This document shows positions 1 through 8,799 of a stretch of 64,000 nucleotides of DNA, piece after piece; position 1 is the stretch's first letter; each line of letters opens with the position of its first letter. The translations under genes and the position numbers were made by a program. The notes under the pieces were generated by a model that did not search any database, was not told the origin of the DNA, and was given only the letters and a program-made list of their open reading frames with translations. The DNA comes from Chryseobacterium arachidis. Its GTDB lineage: Bacteria; Bacteroidota; Bacteroidia; Flavobacteriales; Weeksellaceae. The stretch covers positions 310,001 through 374,000 of the forward strand of contig NZ_FQUT01000001.1 in NCBI RefSeq assembly GCF_900129245.1. The letters run 5' to 3'.

Positions 1-708
1 ACCTGCAGGAAGACCAGCTTCTGTAAGGACATCCATAATTACTTTTGCTGAATATACCTGCTTATCAGATGGTTTCCAAACGACTACGTTTCCAAGCATG
101 GCCATACAAGTTGGTAAATTTCCTGAAATCGCTGTAAAGTTGAACGGAGTTACCGCAAAACAGAATCCTTCCAATGGTCTGTATTCCACTCTGTTCCAGA
201 TTCCTGAATCAGAAACTGGCTGTTCGGAATACATTTCCGTCATGAATTCTACGTTGAATCTTAAGAAATCGATCAATTCACAAGCAGAATCAATTTCAGC
301 CTGATGTACATTTTTAGATTGTCCGATCATGGTAGCCGCGTTGATTACATCTCTGTAAGGTCCCGCCAAAAGATCAGCTGCCTTTAAGAAAATTGCCGCA
401 CGCTGCTCCCAGCCCAGCTCATTCCACTGTTTTTTTGCAGCCAGTGCAGCGTTAATCGCGTCATCTACGTGTTGCATTGTTCCTCTGTGGTAAAAACCGA
501 AATCATGTGCATGATCCTGAGGCGACTGAAGCTGAACTTTATCATCAGTTTTTACTTCTTTTCCATTAATGATCATGGGGATTTCAATCTTTTCAGCCCA
601 CATTTTTTTGTATTGAGCGATAAGGCTTTTCACTTCCGGAGTTCCCGGTGCATAAGAATTTACCGGCTCGTTTACTGCAAATGGTACTTGCGAAATTGCT
701 TTAGACAT
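1..708 (-). CDS. pruA: L-glutamate gamma-semialdehyde (1-pyrroline-5-carboxylate) dehydrogenase, N-terminal part
   Basis: This is the first 236 residues of an NAD-dependent dehydrogenase that oxidises glutamate semialdehyde to glutamate, the second step of proline catabolism. The 3' end lies beyond the window. The N-terminal region (about residues 1-60) contains segments such as FAVNEPVNSY and SPQDHAHDFG, typical of the P5C dehydrogenase branch rather than general aldehyde dehydrogenases. The cofactor-binding part is visible as TPFNFTAISGNLP and VVWKPSDKQ near residues 190-220. The catalytic Cys and Glu lie in the missing part. The ATG at 708 is preceded by a good -7/-33 promoter. Family membership is strong; the single-domain (non-PutA) form is inferred from the immediate start. 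Confidence 0.9.
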   Translation of the reverse strand, partial: MSKAISQVPFAVNEPVNSYAPGTPEVKSLIAQYKKMWAEKIEIPMIINGKEVKTDDKVQLQSPQDHAHDFGFYHRGTMQHVDDAINAALAAKKQWNELGWEQRAAIFLKAADLLAGPYRDVINAATMIGQSKNVHQAEIDSACELIDFLRFNVEFMTEMYSEQPVSDSGIWNRVEYRPLEGFCFAVTPFNFTAISGNLPTCMAMLGNVVVWKPSDKQVYSAKVIMDVLTEAGLPAG

Positions 709-741
709 ATTAGTTGTATATTTTTTTATTTGCTAATGATA

Positions 742-768
742 CAAATTTACAACTTTTAATCCTGACAA
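742..768 (-). promoter_or_regulatory. Promoter of pruA
   Basis: On the minus strand a TTG (-33) and TAAATTTG (-7, matching TAnnTTTG) are separated by 16 nt. They lie about 35 nt upstream of the pruA ATG. This matches the Bacteroidota vegetative promoter consensus. Confidence 0.55.
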
Positions 769-786
769 AAAATCGATAGAGACTAT

Positions 787-1890
787 TTACATCTTTTCGT
801 TTTCTAATATTTTGAGAACCAGTTTTTCTTCCTGAGTAAGATCGGCTTTACCGTCATTTTCCTCTATTTTTTCCAGCTCATCAAGATATTTTTTGATAGT
901 ATTATTTTCATAAAGATTAATAACCAATGGATGAACATAATATTTTCTGCAAACTGTACTTGTATTTCCAAGGTGTGAAGCTACGATTTCCAATGCTTCT
1001 TTTACTTTTTTCTTGTATTGAGTATTATTTTCTGCATAACCAATCTCTTTAAAAGCGATTAGTGCACTTACAGTTCCGGACCATGTCCTGAAATCTTTTG
1101 CCGTGAAGTCTTCACCGCTGATTTCTTTGATGTAATCATTCACCATTCCTGAATCTACGGTATGGCGGTTTCCTTCATCATCAATATACTGAAAAAGTTC
1201 CCTTCCGGGAATATCTTTGCATTTCTGAACTAATCTCGCCAGTCTTTTACTTTTAAGATCAATATCATGCATTACTCCTTTTTTACCTTTAAAATGAAAA
1301 GTAATTTTTTGTCCCTTTACCTGAACATGCTTATCCTTTAAAGTCGTTAAACCGAAAGAGCCATAGAGTTTTTCATAGGCATTATTTCCAATTCTGATAT
1401 TGGTTCTCTGCATTAAACTGACAATCAGTGCTAAAATTTTTCGTTTATCGAAATTTCTTAACGCTAAATCTTTCTCTACCTGCAGACGTATGCTGGGAAG
1501 AGCATACCCGAACTGAAGCATTCTGTAAAACTTTGTATGATTCCTCAACGCACTCCATAACGGATGATAACGATACTGTTTTCTCTTCTTCACATCAAAA
1601 CCTGTTGCCTGAAGATGCCCATTATCCAAAGCGCAGATCCACACATTTTCCCAAGCCGGAGGAATAACCAGTTTGTTAATTCTTGTGATTTCGTCTTTGT
1701 CTTTGATTTTTTCTCCGTCTTTATAGTAAGAATACTTTTTTCCGGTCTTTTTTCGGGTGATACCGGCTGATTCTGCATCGGAGGTATATATAAGATGTAC
1801 CGCCTTTGCAGATGCTACCGGATCTTTCATAATTTTTACAATCTTCGCGGGTTTCAGATGTGAAATGAGGTCTAAGTCTGAATTTTCCAT
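787..1890 (-). CDS. Type IB DNA topoisomerase (poxvirus-like)
   Basis: The protein (367 aa) is a eukaryotic/poxvirus-type topoisomerase IB, which relaxes supercoils through a 3'-phosphotyrosyl intermediate. The N-terminal domain contains VIPPAWENVWICALDNGHLQ (about residues 75-94), a hallmark of the bacterial TopIB family. The catalytic domain shows R162 (QRTNIRIGN), a Lys-containing beta hairpin near 195-205, R268 (KDFRTWSGT), and the nucleophile Tyr in RKYYVHP (residue 318). Length and motif order fit the family. Such genes are common accessory chromosomal genes in Flavobacteriia. It lies 9 nt downstream of the small lipoprotein gene and may share its transcript. Confidence 0.92.
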   Translation of the reverse strand: MENSDLDLISHLKPAKIVKIMKDPVASAKAVHLIYTSDAESAGITRKKTGKKYSYYKDGEKIKDKDEITRINKLVIPPAWENVWICALDNGHLQATGFDVKKRKQYRYHPLWSALRNHTKFYRMLQFGYALPSIRLQVEKDLALRNFDKRKILALIVSLMQRTNIRIGNNAYEKLYGSFGLTTLKDKHVQVKGQKITFHFKGKKGVMHDIDLKSKRLARLVQKCKDIPGRELFQYIDDEGNRHTVDSGMVNDYIKEISGEDFTAKDFRTWSGTVSALIAFKEIGYAENNTQYKKKVKEALEIVASHLGNTSTVCRKYYVHPLVINLYENNTIKKYLDELEKIEENDGKADLTQEEKLVLKILENEKM

Positions 1891-1899
1891 AAGATTTGG

Positions 1900-2067
1900 T
1901 TAAGAGTTCCTACCCCTTGAAAATAGCCATAAAATAATAGCTATTACGCCAACTACTAATATGATTCCCCACCACATTCCTGCCTTAAAGATTGTTTCTA
2001 CTGCTTCGCAGCTTGTTAATGTCAGCAAACAAAATATCGTCATACTGTATAAGCTCCATTTTTTCAT
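1900..2067 (-). CDS. Small membrane-anchored lipoprotein (55 aa)
   Basis: This short gene encodes a 55-residue peptide starting MKKWSLYSM. It has a hydrophobic signal segment ending in the lipobox LTSC (about residues 16-20), followed by a second hydrophobic stretch (GIILVVGVIAIILWLF, about 36-51) and a basic tail RGRNS. It would therefore be a lipidated protein with one transmembrane helix. Small proteins of this design recur in Flavobacteriia with no assigned function. The frame is open with a clean ATG and stop, and the gene sits between the DUF6526 gene and the topoisomerase in the same direction. I do not recognise a function. Confidence 0.7.
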   Translation of the reverse strand: MKKWSLYSMTIFCLLTLTSCEAVETIFKAGMWWGIILVVGVIAIILWLFSRGRNS

Positions 2068-2094
2068 AATAATTTATTTTTGGTGTTTATTATT

Positions 2095-2532
2095 TTAAAT
2101 TCTGTGATGGTCAGCCCGCCAGTTTCTGATGGATTTTTTTATTTTATCTCCCGAAATGTTTTCATGAAGTGCTTTGTACAAAAGTTCTTTAAATTCATCA
2201 TCATAAGCAAACCTCAATGCGGCAATCTGACTGAACTTCAGTTTTTCTTCAACCTCATCAGATCTCAAACCGAAAATTTCAAAATATCTTTGTTTAAATT
2301 CGATTCTTACCAGACGGTTCTGAAGTCCCAGCGCATAATGCTGTCTTACCATAATTGCCAGATAGAAAAGCAGAAAAATAACGATTGAAAATAAAATCCA
2401 GATCAGCTGATGCTGTTCATCATTAAAAATTTTATAAATTCCAAAACCTTTCAGCAGAATTAGTAATGGAAGATAAATGAAATGATGCGGCGGATAAAAT
2501 TTCCTGTGATTTTTATAATTCTGACTTTCCAT
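2095..2532 (-). CDS. DUF6526 family membrane protein
   Basis: The 145-residue protein begins with a short charged, aromatic region (NYKNHRKFYPPHHFIYLP), then has two hydrophobic helices (about residues 20-31 and 42-62) and a long charged cytoplasmic C-terminus. Its pattern (QNYKNHxxFYPPHH at the start, QxRLVRxEFKQRYFExxG after the helices) is that of the DUF6526 family of Bacteroidota. No function is known for the family. It ends 27 nt before the small lipoprotein gene, so the minus-strand genes back to the topoisomerase could form one operon. Confidence 0.75.
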   Translation of the reverse strand: MESQNYKNHRKFYPPHHFIYLPLLILLKGFGIYKIFNDEQHQLIWILFSIVIFLLFYLAIMVRQHYALGLQNRLVRIEFKQRYFEIFGLRSDEVEEKLKFSQIAALRFAYDDEFKELLYKALHENISGDKIKKSIRNWRADHHRI

Positions 2533-2716
2533 ACTGTGTAAGTAAGCAATAACCTTTCCAAAATGTTAAATTTTCAATAATAATTGATTTATGTGGTATC
2601 AAGATGCAGCAATGAATTCTTCTGATAAAGTTATTTTAATGTAATGAATGATATTTTTAAATTTAAATAATTGATTAATAATCAGTATATTTATATAGGA
2701 TAAAAACTACTTGATC

Positions 2717-3151
2717 ATGCCGCAAAAAATTATCAATCGTTACCATTTCTCAGTAGATTGGGGGGGTAACAGGACAGAATTTCTTGAAGTTTCAGGATTG
2801 GATATGAATATCGATGTTATTTCGGTAAGGGACGGAAGCTCAAAGCTCGATTCAGAACAAAAAGCGCCTGGCTTGCTCAGATTTTCGGATGTTACTTTAA
2901 AAAGAGCTATCGTAAAAGGAGATAATGATTTCTTCAACTGGATCAGAACTAAAACATTCGGGTCAGTAGAAAGACGTGATGTCGTCATAAAACTTCTTGA
3001 TGAAACGCATACCCCTTTTATTATCTGGAAGCTCCGAAATTGCTTTCCATCAAAATATATCGGGCCTGTGTTAGTAAGCAATGATTCTCAGGTTGCAACG
3101 GAAAGTCTTGTTCTGACGCACGAAGGAATTTCTGTTGAAAATCTGAAATAA
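2717..3151 (+). CDS. gp19-type phage tail tube protein, orphan
   Basis: The protein (144 aa from the ATG at 2717; an upstream TTG at 2711 is also in frame) belongs to the T4 gp19/phage tail-tube family, whose members form the inner tube of contractile tails and related injection systems. Family features seen are the opening NRYHFSVDWGGN, FLEVSGLD (about residues 22-29), a Lys-rich LKRAIVKGDNDFFNWI stretch and a beta-rich second half. No sheath, baseplate, spike or ATPase gene lies nearby, so it is an isolated gene between housekeeping genes. It may be a remnant or a domesticated single protein. Convergent with pepP, with a shared terminator. Confidence 0.8.
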   Translation: MPQKIINRYHFSVDWGGNRTEFLEVSGLDMNIDVISVRDGSSKLDSEQKAPGLLRFSDVTLKRAIVKGDNDFFNWIRTKTFGSVERRDVVIKLLDETHTPFIIWKLRNCFPSKYIGPVLVSNDSQVATESLVLTHEGISVENLK

Positions 3152-3154
3152 AAA

Positions 3155-3180
3155 AATCACTCCAAAGGATTGAAGTGATT
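3155..3180. terminator. Inverted repeat after the tail-tube gene
   Basis: AATCACT and AGTGATT arms flank a short loop immediately after the tail-tube stop codon. There is little T-tract, so this is a weak terminator candidate. Confidence 0.35.
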
Positions 3181-3320
3181 CCGCTTTTGAATTTACTGAA
3201 TGTTTATGAAGATATGAATGATGTTTCTTTTTGTTGATACAAAGATAGCTTCAATTGTATTCGGGACATTCAGGAGAATCCCTGCAATTTTATCCGTAAA
3301 AATACGGTTGCTCCATATAA

Positions 3321-3354
3321 AAAAAGCCTTGTAATGCAAATGACAAGGCTTTTT
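3321..3354. terminator. Bidirectional intrinsic terminator
   Basis: AAAAAGCCTTGT and ACAAGGCTTTTT arms surround a short loop, with A- and T-tracts on the two sides. It lies between convergent genes and can serve both the tail-tube gene and the aminopeptidase gene. Confidence 0.8.
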
Positions 3355-3387
3355 ATATTTAATAAAAATTTAAATTATCTTTCTCTG

Positions 3388-5157
3388 TTAAAGAGGACTT
3401 ACCAATTCCAGGAACCAGTCTTTTACTTCGCCTTCTAAAAATGGAGCAATTTTTTCCTCACAAGTTTTATGATAGTGGTTCAGCCAGCTGATTTCCTCTT
3501 CAGATAAAATTTCTTTAACAATGGTATCTTTAAAGAACGGGCAGAACGTTAAGGTTTCAAATTCGTAGAAAGTACCGTGGATAGTAGTTTCGGATTCTTT
3601 AACGGCAATTAGATTTTCATGACGGATTCCGTATTCACCTTCGAGATAATATCCGGGCTCGTTGGAACAAACCATTCCTACCAAAAGCTCCTGCGGATTC
3701 ATGTCTTTTCTGATGTTTTGAGGCCCTTCATGCACATTCATAAAGCTGCCGACACCATGTCCTGTACCGTGGTTGTAATCTTTGCCTTCCATCCATAGAG
3801 GAAGTCTTGCAATGGCATCAAGCTGAACGCCTTTTGTCCCTTTCGGGAATTTTACCATCGATAAACGGATCAATCCTTGTAAAACCAATGTAGAATTTCT
3901 TTTAAACTCCTCCGTAACAGCTCCTAAAGCTAATGTTCTTGTAATATCGGTTGTGCCTTCAAGGTACTGTCCTCCAGAATCTACCAGAATACTTGCATCG
4001 TTGGTAACTTCTTTGCTACCTTCGCTTTTAGCCGAATAATGCATGATTGCACCATTATCTTTATACCCTACAATACTGCCGAAACTTTCTCCGACAAAAT
4101 TTTCACCTGCTGCACGAAAACCTCTTAGTTTTTCCCCGATAGAGTATTCGTTCATTGTTTCTTTTCCGGCATTGTGAGTCAGCCAATACAGGAATTTCAC
4201 CATCGCAACACCATCTCTTACCATCACTTTTCTGAAACCTTCAAGCTCTGTTTCATTTTTCTGAGCCTTCATCAGATTTCCCGGAACCGGAGCTTTAATA
4301 AATCCATTCTCAGATTTTAAAGCTTCAAAAATAGACTGGTTGCTGGTAGGAGAGACTAAAACTTTTTCGTTTTTAAACGTTTTTAAATGATTGTAGAATT
4401 CTTCATAAGGCATCATTTTCACGAAAGATTTGTCCATTAGTTTTCTAGCCTCAACTTCTAATTTGTCAAGATCAGTAAACAGGATTGCGTCGTTTTTAGT
4501 GATAATGATATAACCCAGGAAAACAGGATTGCTTTCCACATCGCTTCCTCTTAAATTCAATGTCCAGGCAACATCATCCAGGCTGGAAATGATATGAACG
4601 GTAGCCTCCATATCTTCCATCTTCTGGCGGATCGCTGCAATTTTATCAACAACAGATTTTCCTGCTCTTTCCACAGGATGAACAAAAATCGGATTTTTTG
4701 AAGGAGTGCCTCTGTCTTTCCAGATTTCTTTCAGAAGAGGGGCATCAACTAAAGTTATATTTTTTGAATTTAATTTTTGAGTAAGAAGTTCCCAATTCGC
4801 ATGAGCAGTTGCTATGGCATTTACCGCAACTTTTCCGCCAGCAGGAATCTCAGAAATAATCCAGTCTATATAGTTAGGAGTTCCTTCCATTCCGTCCTTG
4901 AAAAGATCGATACCCGAACCAGCCAATTCGATTGGTGCCTGTGTGAAATATCTTCCGTCCGTCCACAACCCGGCTTTATCTTTTGTAATTACCACAAAAC
5001 CTGCTGAGCCTAAAAATCCCGACAGCCATGCTCTTTCCTGCCATTCTTTAGGCAAATATTCGCTCATGTGGGGATCGGCAGAGTATACTATAAATGCATC
5101 AACATTATTTTTCTGCATCTCTTCACGAAGTGCAGCCACTTTTTCCTTTGAAGTCAT
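3388..5157 (-). CDS. pepP: Xaa-Pro aminopeptidase (M24B family)
   Basis: This 589-residue enzyme is a dinuclear-metal aminopeptidase P, which removes N-terminal residues before proline. It has the eukaryote-like long layout: two creatinase-type N-terminal domains (about 1-130 and 150-300), a pita-bread catalytic domain (about 305-525) and a C-terminal extension ending at VSPL. Metal ligands are visible as D393 (ILVDSGGQY), D404 (GTTDITRT), H467 (GTGHGVG), E500 (SNEPGYY) and E514 (IRHEN). No signal peptide is present, so it is probably cytoplasmic. All key ligands are intact. Confidence 0.93.
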   Translation of the reverse strand: MTSKEKVAALREEMQKNNVDAFIVYSADPHMSEYLPKEWQERAWLSGFLGSAGFVVITKDKAGLWTDGRYFTQAPIELAGSGIDLFKDGMEGTPNYIDWIISEIPAGGKVAVNAIATAHANWELLTQKLNSKNITLVDAPLLKEIWKDRGTPSKNPIFVHPVERAGKSVVDKIAAIRQKMEDMEATVHIISSLDDVAWTLNLRGSDVESNPVFLGYIIITKNDAILFTDLDKLEVEARKLMDKSFVKMMPYEEFYNHLKTFKNEKVLVSPTSNQSIFEALKSENGFIKAPVPGNLMKAQKNETELEGFRKVMVRDGVAMVKFLYWLTHNAGKETMNEYSIGEKLRGFRAAGENFVGESFGSIVGYKDNGAIMHYSAKSEGSKEVTNDASILVDSGGQYLEGTTDITRTLALGAVTEEFKRNSTLVLQGLIRLSMVKFPKGTKGVQLDAIARLPLWMEGKDYNHGTGHGVGSFMNVHEGPQNIRKDMNPQELLVGMVCSNEPGYYLEGEYGIRHENLIAVKESETTIHGTFYEFETLTFCPFFKDTIVKEILSEEEISWLNHYHKTCEEKIAPFLEGEVKDWFLELVSPL

Positions 5158-5363
5158 TTTTTAATAATTTTTAAAGAGGGAAAGTTACGAAATTTTGAAG
5201 TTTAAAAGTACATTGTATATATTTTACCCAATAATTAAATCTATTTTTTCTGTTGCTCATTTTTCGGGCAGTAATCTGAATCTTACTTTTAACAGACGTC
5301 ATTTAGCTTTAATAAAATGATGACAATAGATAATCGGTATTATTCATTTGCCATTAAAAACCG

Positions 5364-5371
5364 TAAATTTG
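5364..5371 (+). promoter_or_regulatory. -7 box directly before mnmE
   Basis: TAAATTTG matches the Bacteroidota -7 consensus TAnnTTTG and ends only four bases before the mnmE ATG. If used, the transcript would start at or near the start codon and be leaderless or almost so. The -33 TTG is present (5368 region is too close; the nearest upstream TTG is at a short spacing), so support is moderate. Confidence 0.4.
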
Positions 5372-5375
5372 CGGT

Positions 5376-6761
5376 ATGAATAACGATACCATTTGTGCGC
5401 TTGCAACGGCCAACGGAATAGGAGCTTTAGGAATCATCAGAGTTTCGGGAAATGAGGCATTAACTGTAGTTCAGAAATGTTTTCCTTCAAAAAAACTTGA
5501 AAAACAGAAATCCCATACTATTCATTACGGGTATTTTATGGATGGGGAAGAGGCTATTGATGAGGTAATGCTTTCTATTTTTTTGGCACCAAGAACTTTC
5601 ACTACAGAAAATTCTGTAGAAATTACCTTCCATGGTTCGCCGCATATTGGGAAACGTATTCTTGAAACACTGATTAAAAATGGAGCCAGAATGGCAAAAG
5701 CAGGAGAATTTACGCTTCGTGCTTTTATTAACGGAAGAATAGACCTTTCGCAGGCTGAAGCCATTGCTGATGTGATTGCCTCTGAAAACGAAGCTTCGCG
5801 AAAAGTGGCCATTAATCAGCTGAAAGGGGGAATTACCAACGAAATTTCTTTTTTGAGAACAGATTTACTGAATTTTGTTTCTTTAATTGAACTTGAACTT
5901 GATTTTGCAGAAGAAGACGTTGAATTTGCTGACAGATCTGCTTTAGTTCAGCTGTTGAATAAAATCGAACTGAAACTTAATTCATTGATTGAAAGTTTCC
6001 AATATGGAAATGCCATTAAAAACGGAACCGCTGTTGCCATCATCGGAAAACCCAATGCCGGAAAATCTACACTTCTAAACGCTTTATTGAAAGAGGAAAG
6101 AGCGATTGTAAGCAACATTGCCGGGACAACAAGAGATACCATAGAAGAAATTCTTCATATTAAAGGTCATGCTTTCCGTTTGATCGATACTGCCGGATTG
6201 CGTGAAACCATAGATGAAATCGAAGCTATCGGGGTAAAAAAAGCTAAGGAAAAAGTAGAAAATGCCGATATTTTAGTGTATTTAGCAGATGCTGCCACTG
6301 AAGATTTTTCTGAAGATATTGAAATGATTCAATCTTTGCTAAGAGATGATCTCAAGTTAATTATCTGTGCTACAAAAATCGATGAGGTGGTTCCGACTCA
6401 ATATGAGAAAGCAGAAGACATTTTCAGAAATGCGATTGTCCACGAGTTTGATTTTATAAAAATTTCAGCGGTCGAAAATCAAAATATCCAGGATTTAAAG
6501 AATGAATTGTCATCTTACGTAGAGCAACTAAAAGCTTCCGAAAGCAATGTGGTGATTACCAATCAAAGACATTTTGAAGCTCTGCAGAAATCTTTAGATG
6601 CAGTCAATAAGGTAAAAGAGGCCATCAATTTCCAGATTTCAACAGAATTATTGGCTTATGAATTGCGAAATGCTTTAGAACATCTTGGTGAAATTTCCGG
6701 TGAGGTTACTAATGATGAGGTGTTGGGGAATATTTTTTCTAAGTTTTGTATCGGAAAATAG
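5376..6761 (+). CDS. mnmE: tRNA uridine-5-carboxymethylaminomethyl(34) synthesis GTPase
   Basis: MnmE (461 aa) works with MnmG to modify the wobble uridine of certain tRNAs, using GTP and formyl-tetrahydrofolate. The N-terminal TrmE domain begins DTICALATANGIGALGIIRVSG. The inserted G domain has G1 GKPNAGKS (224-231), G2 TTRDT (251-255) and G3 DTAG (271-274). The conserved C-terminal CIGK, with the functional Cys, is complete. The last 18 bp of the gene overlap the left attachment site of the downstream genomic island. The final codons AAA-TAG seen here were supplied by the island; the displaced original tail AAG-TAA lies at 19598-19603. The protein sequence is therefore preserved. Confidence 0.96.
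   Translation: MNNDTICALATANGIGALGIIRVSGNEALTVVQKCFPSKKLEKQKSHTIHYGYFMDGEEAIDEVMLSIFLAPRTFTTENSVEITFHGSPHIGKRILETLIKNGARMAKAGEFTLRAFINGRIDLSQAEAIADVIASENEASRKVAINQLKGGITNEISFLRTDLLNFVSLIELELDFAEEDVEFADRSALVQLLNKIELKLNSLIESFQYGNAIKNGTAVAIIGKPNAGKSTLLNALLKEERAIVSNIAGTTRDTIEEILHIKGHAFRLIDTAGLRETIDEIEAIGVKKAKEKVENADILVYLADAATEDFSEDIEMIQSLLRDDLKLIICATKIDEVVPTQYEKAEDIFRNAIVHEFDFIKISAVENQNIQDLKNELSSYVEQLKASESNVVITNQRHFEALQKSLDAVNKVKEAINFQISTELLAYELRNALEHLGEISGEVTNDEVLGNIFSKFCIGK
6744..6757 (+). other. attL of the mnmE-integrated island
   Basis: TTTTGTATCGGAAA within the last codons of mnmE is repeated exactly at 19586-19599. It encodes the F-C-I-G-K end of MnmE. The position corresponds to the mnmE/trmE 3' end used as a chromosomal attachment site by other islands such as SGI1. 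Confidence 0.85.
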
Positions 6762-6803
6762 ACAGTGTTTTAGATTGTATATAGATTACAATTACAATAA
6801 TAC

Positions 6804-6840
6804 AAAAATCCCTTTAAATGTAATATTTAAGGGGATTTTT
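6804..6840 (+). terminator. Intrinsic terminator after mnmE
   Basis: A long AT-rich stem (AAAATCCC arm against GGGGATTTT, extended by TTTAAAT/ATTTAA pairing) is followed by T residues. It lies inside the island just past attL, so the terminator now serving mnmE came with the element. Confidence 0.7.
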
Positions 6841-6889
6841 ATTTGTCTTATGTTTTGTTTCAAAATTTAATATTGCAGAATATACACAT

Positions 6890-7006
6890 TCCATTTGTTT
6901 CTATTTCGTTTCTATGAATTTGATTTGGAATAAAATTTGTAATTTCATCGTTAAAAAATGTTACATTTTGAAACAATGGGAAACATGATGAAACAATATG
7001 AAACAT
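6890..7006. repeat. GAAAC-type repeats between attL and the integrase operon
   Basis: Two near-identical 18-bp units TGAAACAATnnGAAACAT lie at 6969-6986 and 6989-7006. A similar tandem GAAAC pair in the opposite orientation (seen as TTGTTTC and CGTTTC) lies around 6894-6914. Their place next to attL and just before the HTH/integrase genes suggests binding sites for the integrase, an excisionase or the HTH protein. Confidence 0.55.
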
Positions 7007-7028
7007 TTTTGGGGAGAATTTAGACGTT

Positions 7029-7580
7029 ATGGAAGTCAATAAAATTTGTCAATTCTGCGGAAATAGGTTTGTAGCTAAAAAGACTACAACAAAATGCTGT
7101 TCCGATGACTGTGCTAAGAAATTCTACAAAAAGAGAAAGCGTGATGAAAAGATTCAAGCGAGTGATAAGGATTTTGAAGTACAAATTAAAGGTTATGATA
7201 TTGAAGAAATTCAAAAGAAAGATTACTTATCTATCAAAGAGGTTATGCTTTTACTTAATATTAGTAGAACATCAATTTATCGAATGTTAAAAGATGGCAG
7301 ATTAAGTAAATTAGAAGGCTTTAAAGCCATTAGAATTAGAAAGGTTGACTTAGATATACTCTTTAAGCAAAAAGCTGAAAATAACGAAGAAAAACAATAT
7401 AATTTACCATATTTCTGCGATGATAATTATTACACGATTAATGAGGTCTTAGACGCATTTAAAGTGAGTTCAGGTTCATTTTATCATTTATGCAAAAAAC
7501 ATAATGTTCCAAAAATTCCAAAAGGTAAAAATGTGTATGTTCCCAAAAACTTAGTAAATACAATCTTTAATAATGAGTAA
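7029..7580 (+). CDS. Zinc-finger/helix-turn-helix (excisionase-like) protein of the island
   Basis: The protein (183 aa) starts with a small Cys motif (C8-x2-C11 and a CC-x-x-x-C pattern at 24-29) suggesting a zinc ribbon. It is followed by a MerR/excisionase-type helix-turn-helix (YLSIKEVMLLLNISRTSIYRMLKDGRL, about residues 65-91) and a second similar helix-turn-helix (YYTINEVLDAFKVSSGSFYHL, about 135-155). It overlaps the integrase gene by 8 nt, so both are translated from one transcript. This Zn-finger + HTH + integrase pairing is standard at one end of Bacteroidota integrative elements, where the protein probably regulates or assists recombination. Its exact role is inferred from context. 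Confidence 0.75.
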   Translation: MEVNKICQFCGNRFVAKKTTTKCCSDDCAKKFYKKRKRDEKIQASDKDFEVQIKGYDIEEIQKKDYLSIKEVMLLLNISRTSIYRMLKDGRLSKLEGFKAIRIRKVDLDILFKQKAENNEEKQYNLPYFCDDNYYTINEVLDAFKVSSGSFYHLCKKHNVPKIPKGKNVYVPKNLVNTIFNNE

Positions 7581-8799
7581 AAAAGTAACTGTACTGAAAA
7601 AACTTGTAAAAGGTAATAAAAGTAATCTTTCATTAAATTTCTATCCTCCCGTTTTCAATAGAAAGACTGGAAAATATACCCGTTATGAAAAAACAAGTTA
7701 CTTTTTATATAATGATTTTCAAAGTGAGATTATTTATTACAACGATTCAAAAGGCAAGAAACAATCTAAAGTTGAAATTATTAAAGATAAAACGGGTAAT
7801 CCTAGAAAATTAACCCTTACACCGGCGCAAAAGCACCACAATAAAGAAATACTTGAAGCTATTGAATTACTTAGAGCCAAAAGATTCAGGGAAATTACGA
7901 AGCCTGATATTTATACAGAAGCGGAGCTGAAAACTTTAGAATTAGCTGAAAATAAAAAGAAAATATTTACAGAATACTTTAAAGAGAAAGCAGAAAACGC
8001 AACTAGTTCAGTTGGCGCTTGGAAAGCTTGCTACGGATATTTTGTCAAATATTATAATAATGTCCTTTTCAGTGATATTAATAAAACTTTAATCGAAGAT
8101 TTCAAAAATAGATTACTTGACACATATCAACTAAAAAGTACCAAACATAAACTAAGAAGAAACTCTGCGGCAAGTTATTTTATTCGATTTATACAAGTCT
8201 TAGAAATGGCTTATGAAGATAATTATCTATCACAAAGTTTTAAAGGACGTATAGGCTGGATTGAAGAAGAGGAAGTCATGAAGAATTTTCTTACAATTGA
8301 TGAGTGTAGAACTCTATTCACAACAGAATTTTCTGATGAAACATTAAGAAGATACTGCATGTTTGCATTCTTAACAGGTCTTCGTTATAGTGATATAAAT
8401 AATTTAACATGGGAAGATGTTGTTGTAAGAGACAAGATAAGTTACATATATTTCAGAATGCAAAAAACCTCAGCATTTCAATACCATCCTATTTCAGAAG
8501 AAGCTGTAAATTTAATGGGAGAGAGAACAAAAAAATCAGATTTTGTTTTTGATAGAATTGCATATCATTCACTCAATGATAATTTGAGGAAATGGCTATT
8601 GAAGGCAGAAATTGATAAGAAAGTCACTTTTCATAATTTCCGAACATCTTACGCTGTTGCACAGCTAGAAGCCGGAGCAGATATATATCTTATTTCAAAA
8701 ATGCTTGGTCATAAAAATGTAACTACAACCGAAATTTATGCTAAAATAGTTGATAAAAGAAAAGTAAGTACAATTAATAATATAATATTGGGAATATGA
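7573..8799 (+). CDS. int: Tyrosine recombinase / integrase of the island
   Basis: This 408-residue phage-type integrase has an N-terminal arm-binding and SAM-like core-binding region (about 1-230) and a C-terminal catalytic domain. Catalytic residues are all visible: R271 (TGLRYSD), K298 region (MQKTS), H354 and R357 (HNFRTSY), H380 (LGHKN) and nucleophile Y389 (EIYAKI). It lies close to attL, the usual arrangement for an element that integrates itself. It is presumed to recombine the 14-bp mnmE core site. It overlaps both neighbours (8 nt upstream, 4 nt downstream), forming a three-gene operon. Confidence 0.93.
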   Translation: MSKKVTVLKKLVKGNKSNLSLNFYPPVFNRKTGKYTRYEKTSYFLYNDFQSEIIYYNDSKGKKQSKVEIIKDKTGNPRKLTLTPAQKHHNKEILEAIELLRAKRFREITKPDIYTEAELKTLELAENKKKIFTEYFKEKAENATSSVGAWKACYGYFVKYYNNVLFSDINKTLIEDFKNRLLDTYQLKSTKHKLRRNSAASYFIRFIQVLEMAYEDNYLSQSFKGRIGWIEEEEVMKNFLTIDECRTLFTTEFSDETLRRYCMFAFLTGLRYSDINNLTWEDVVVRDKISYIYFRMQKTSAFQYHPISEEAVNLMGERTKKSDFVFDRIAYHSLNDNLRKWLLKAEIDKKVTFHNFRTSYAVAQLEAGADIYLISKMLGHKNVTTTEIYAKIVDKRKVSTINNIILGI

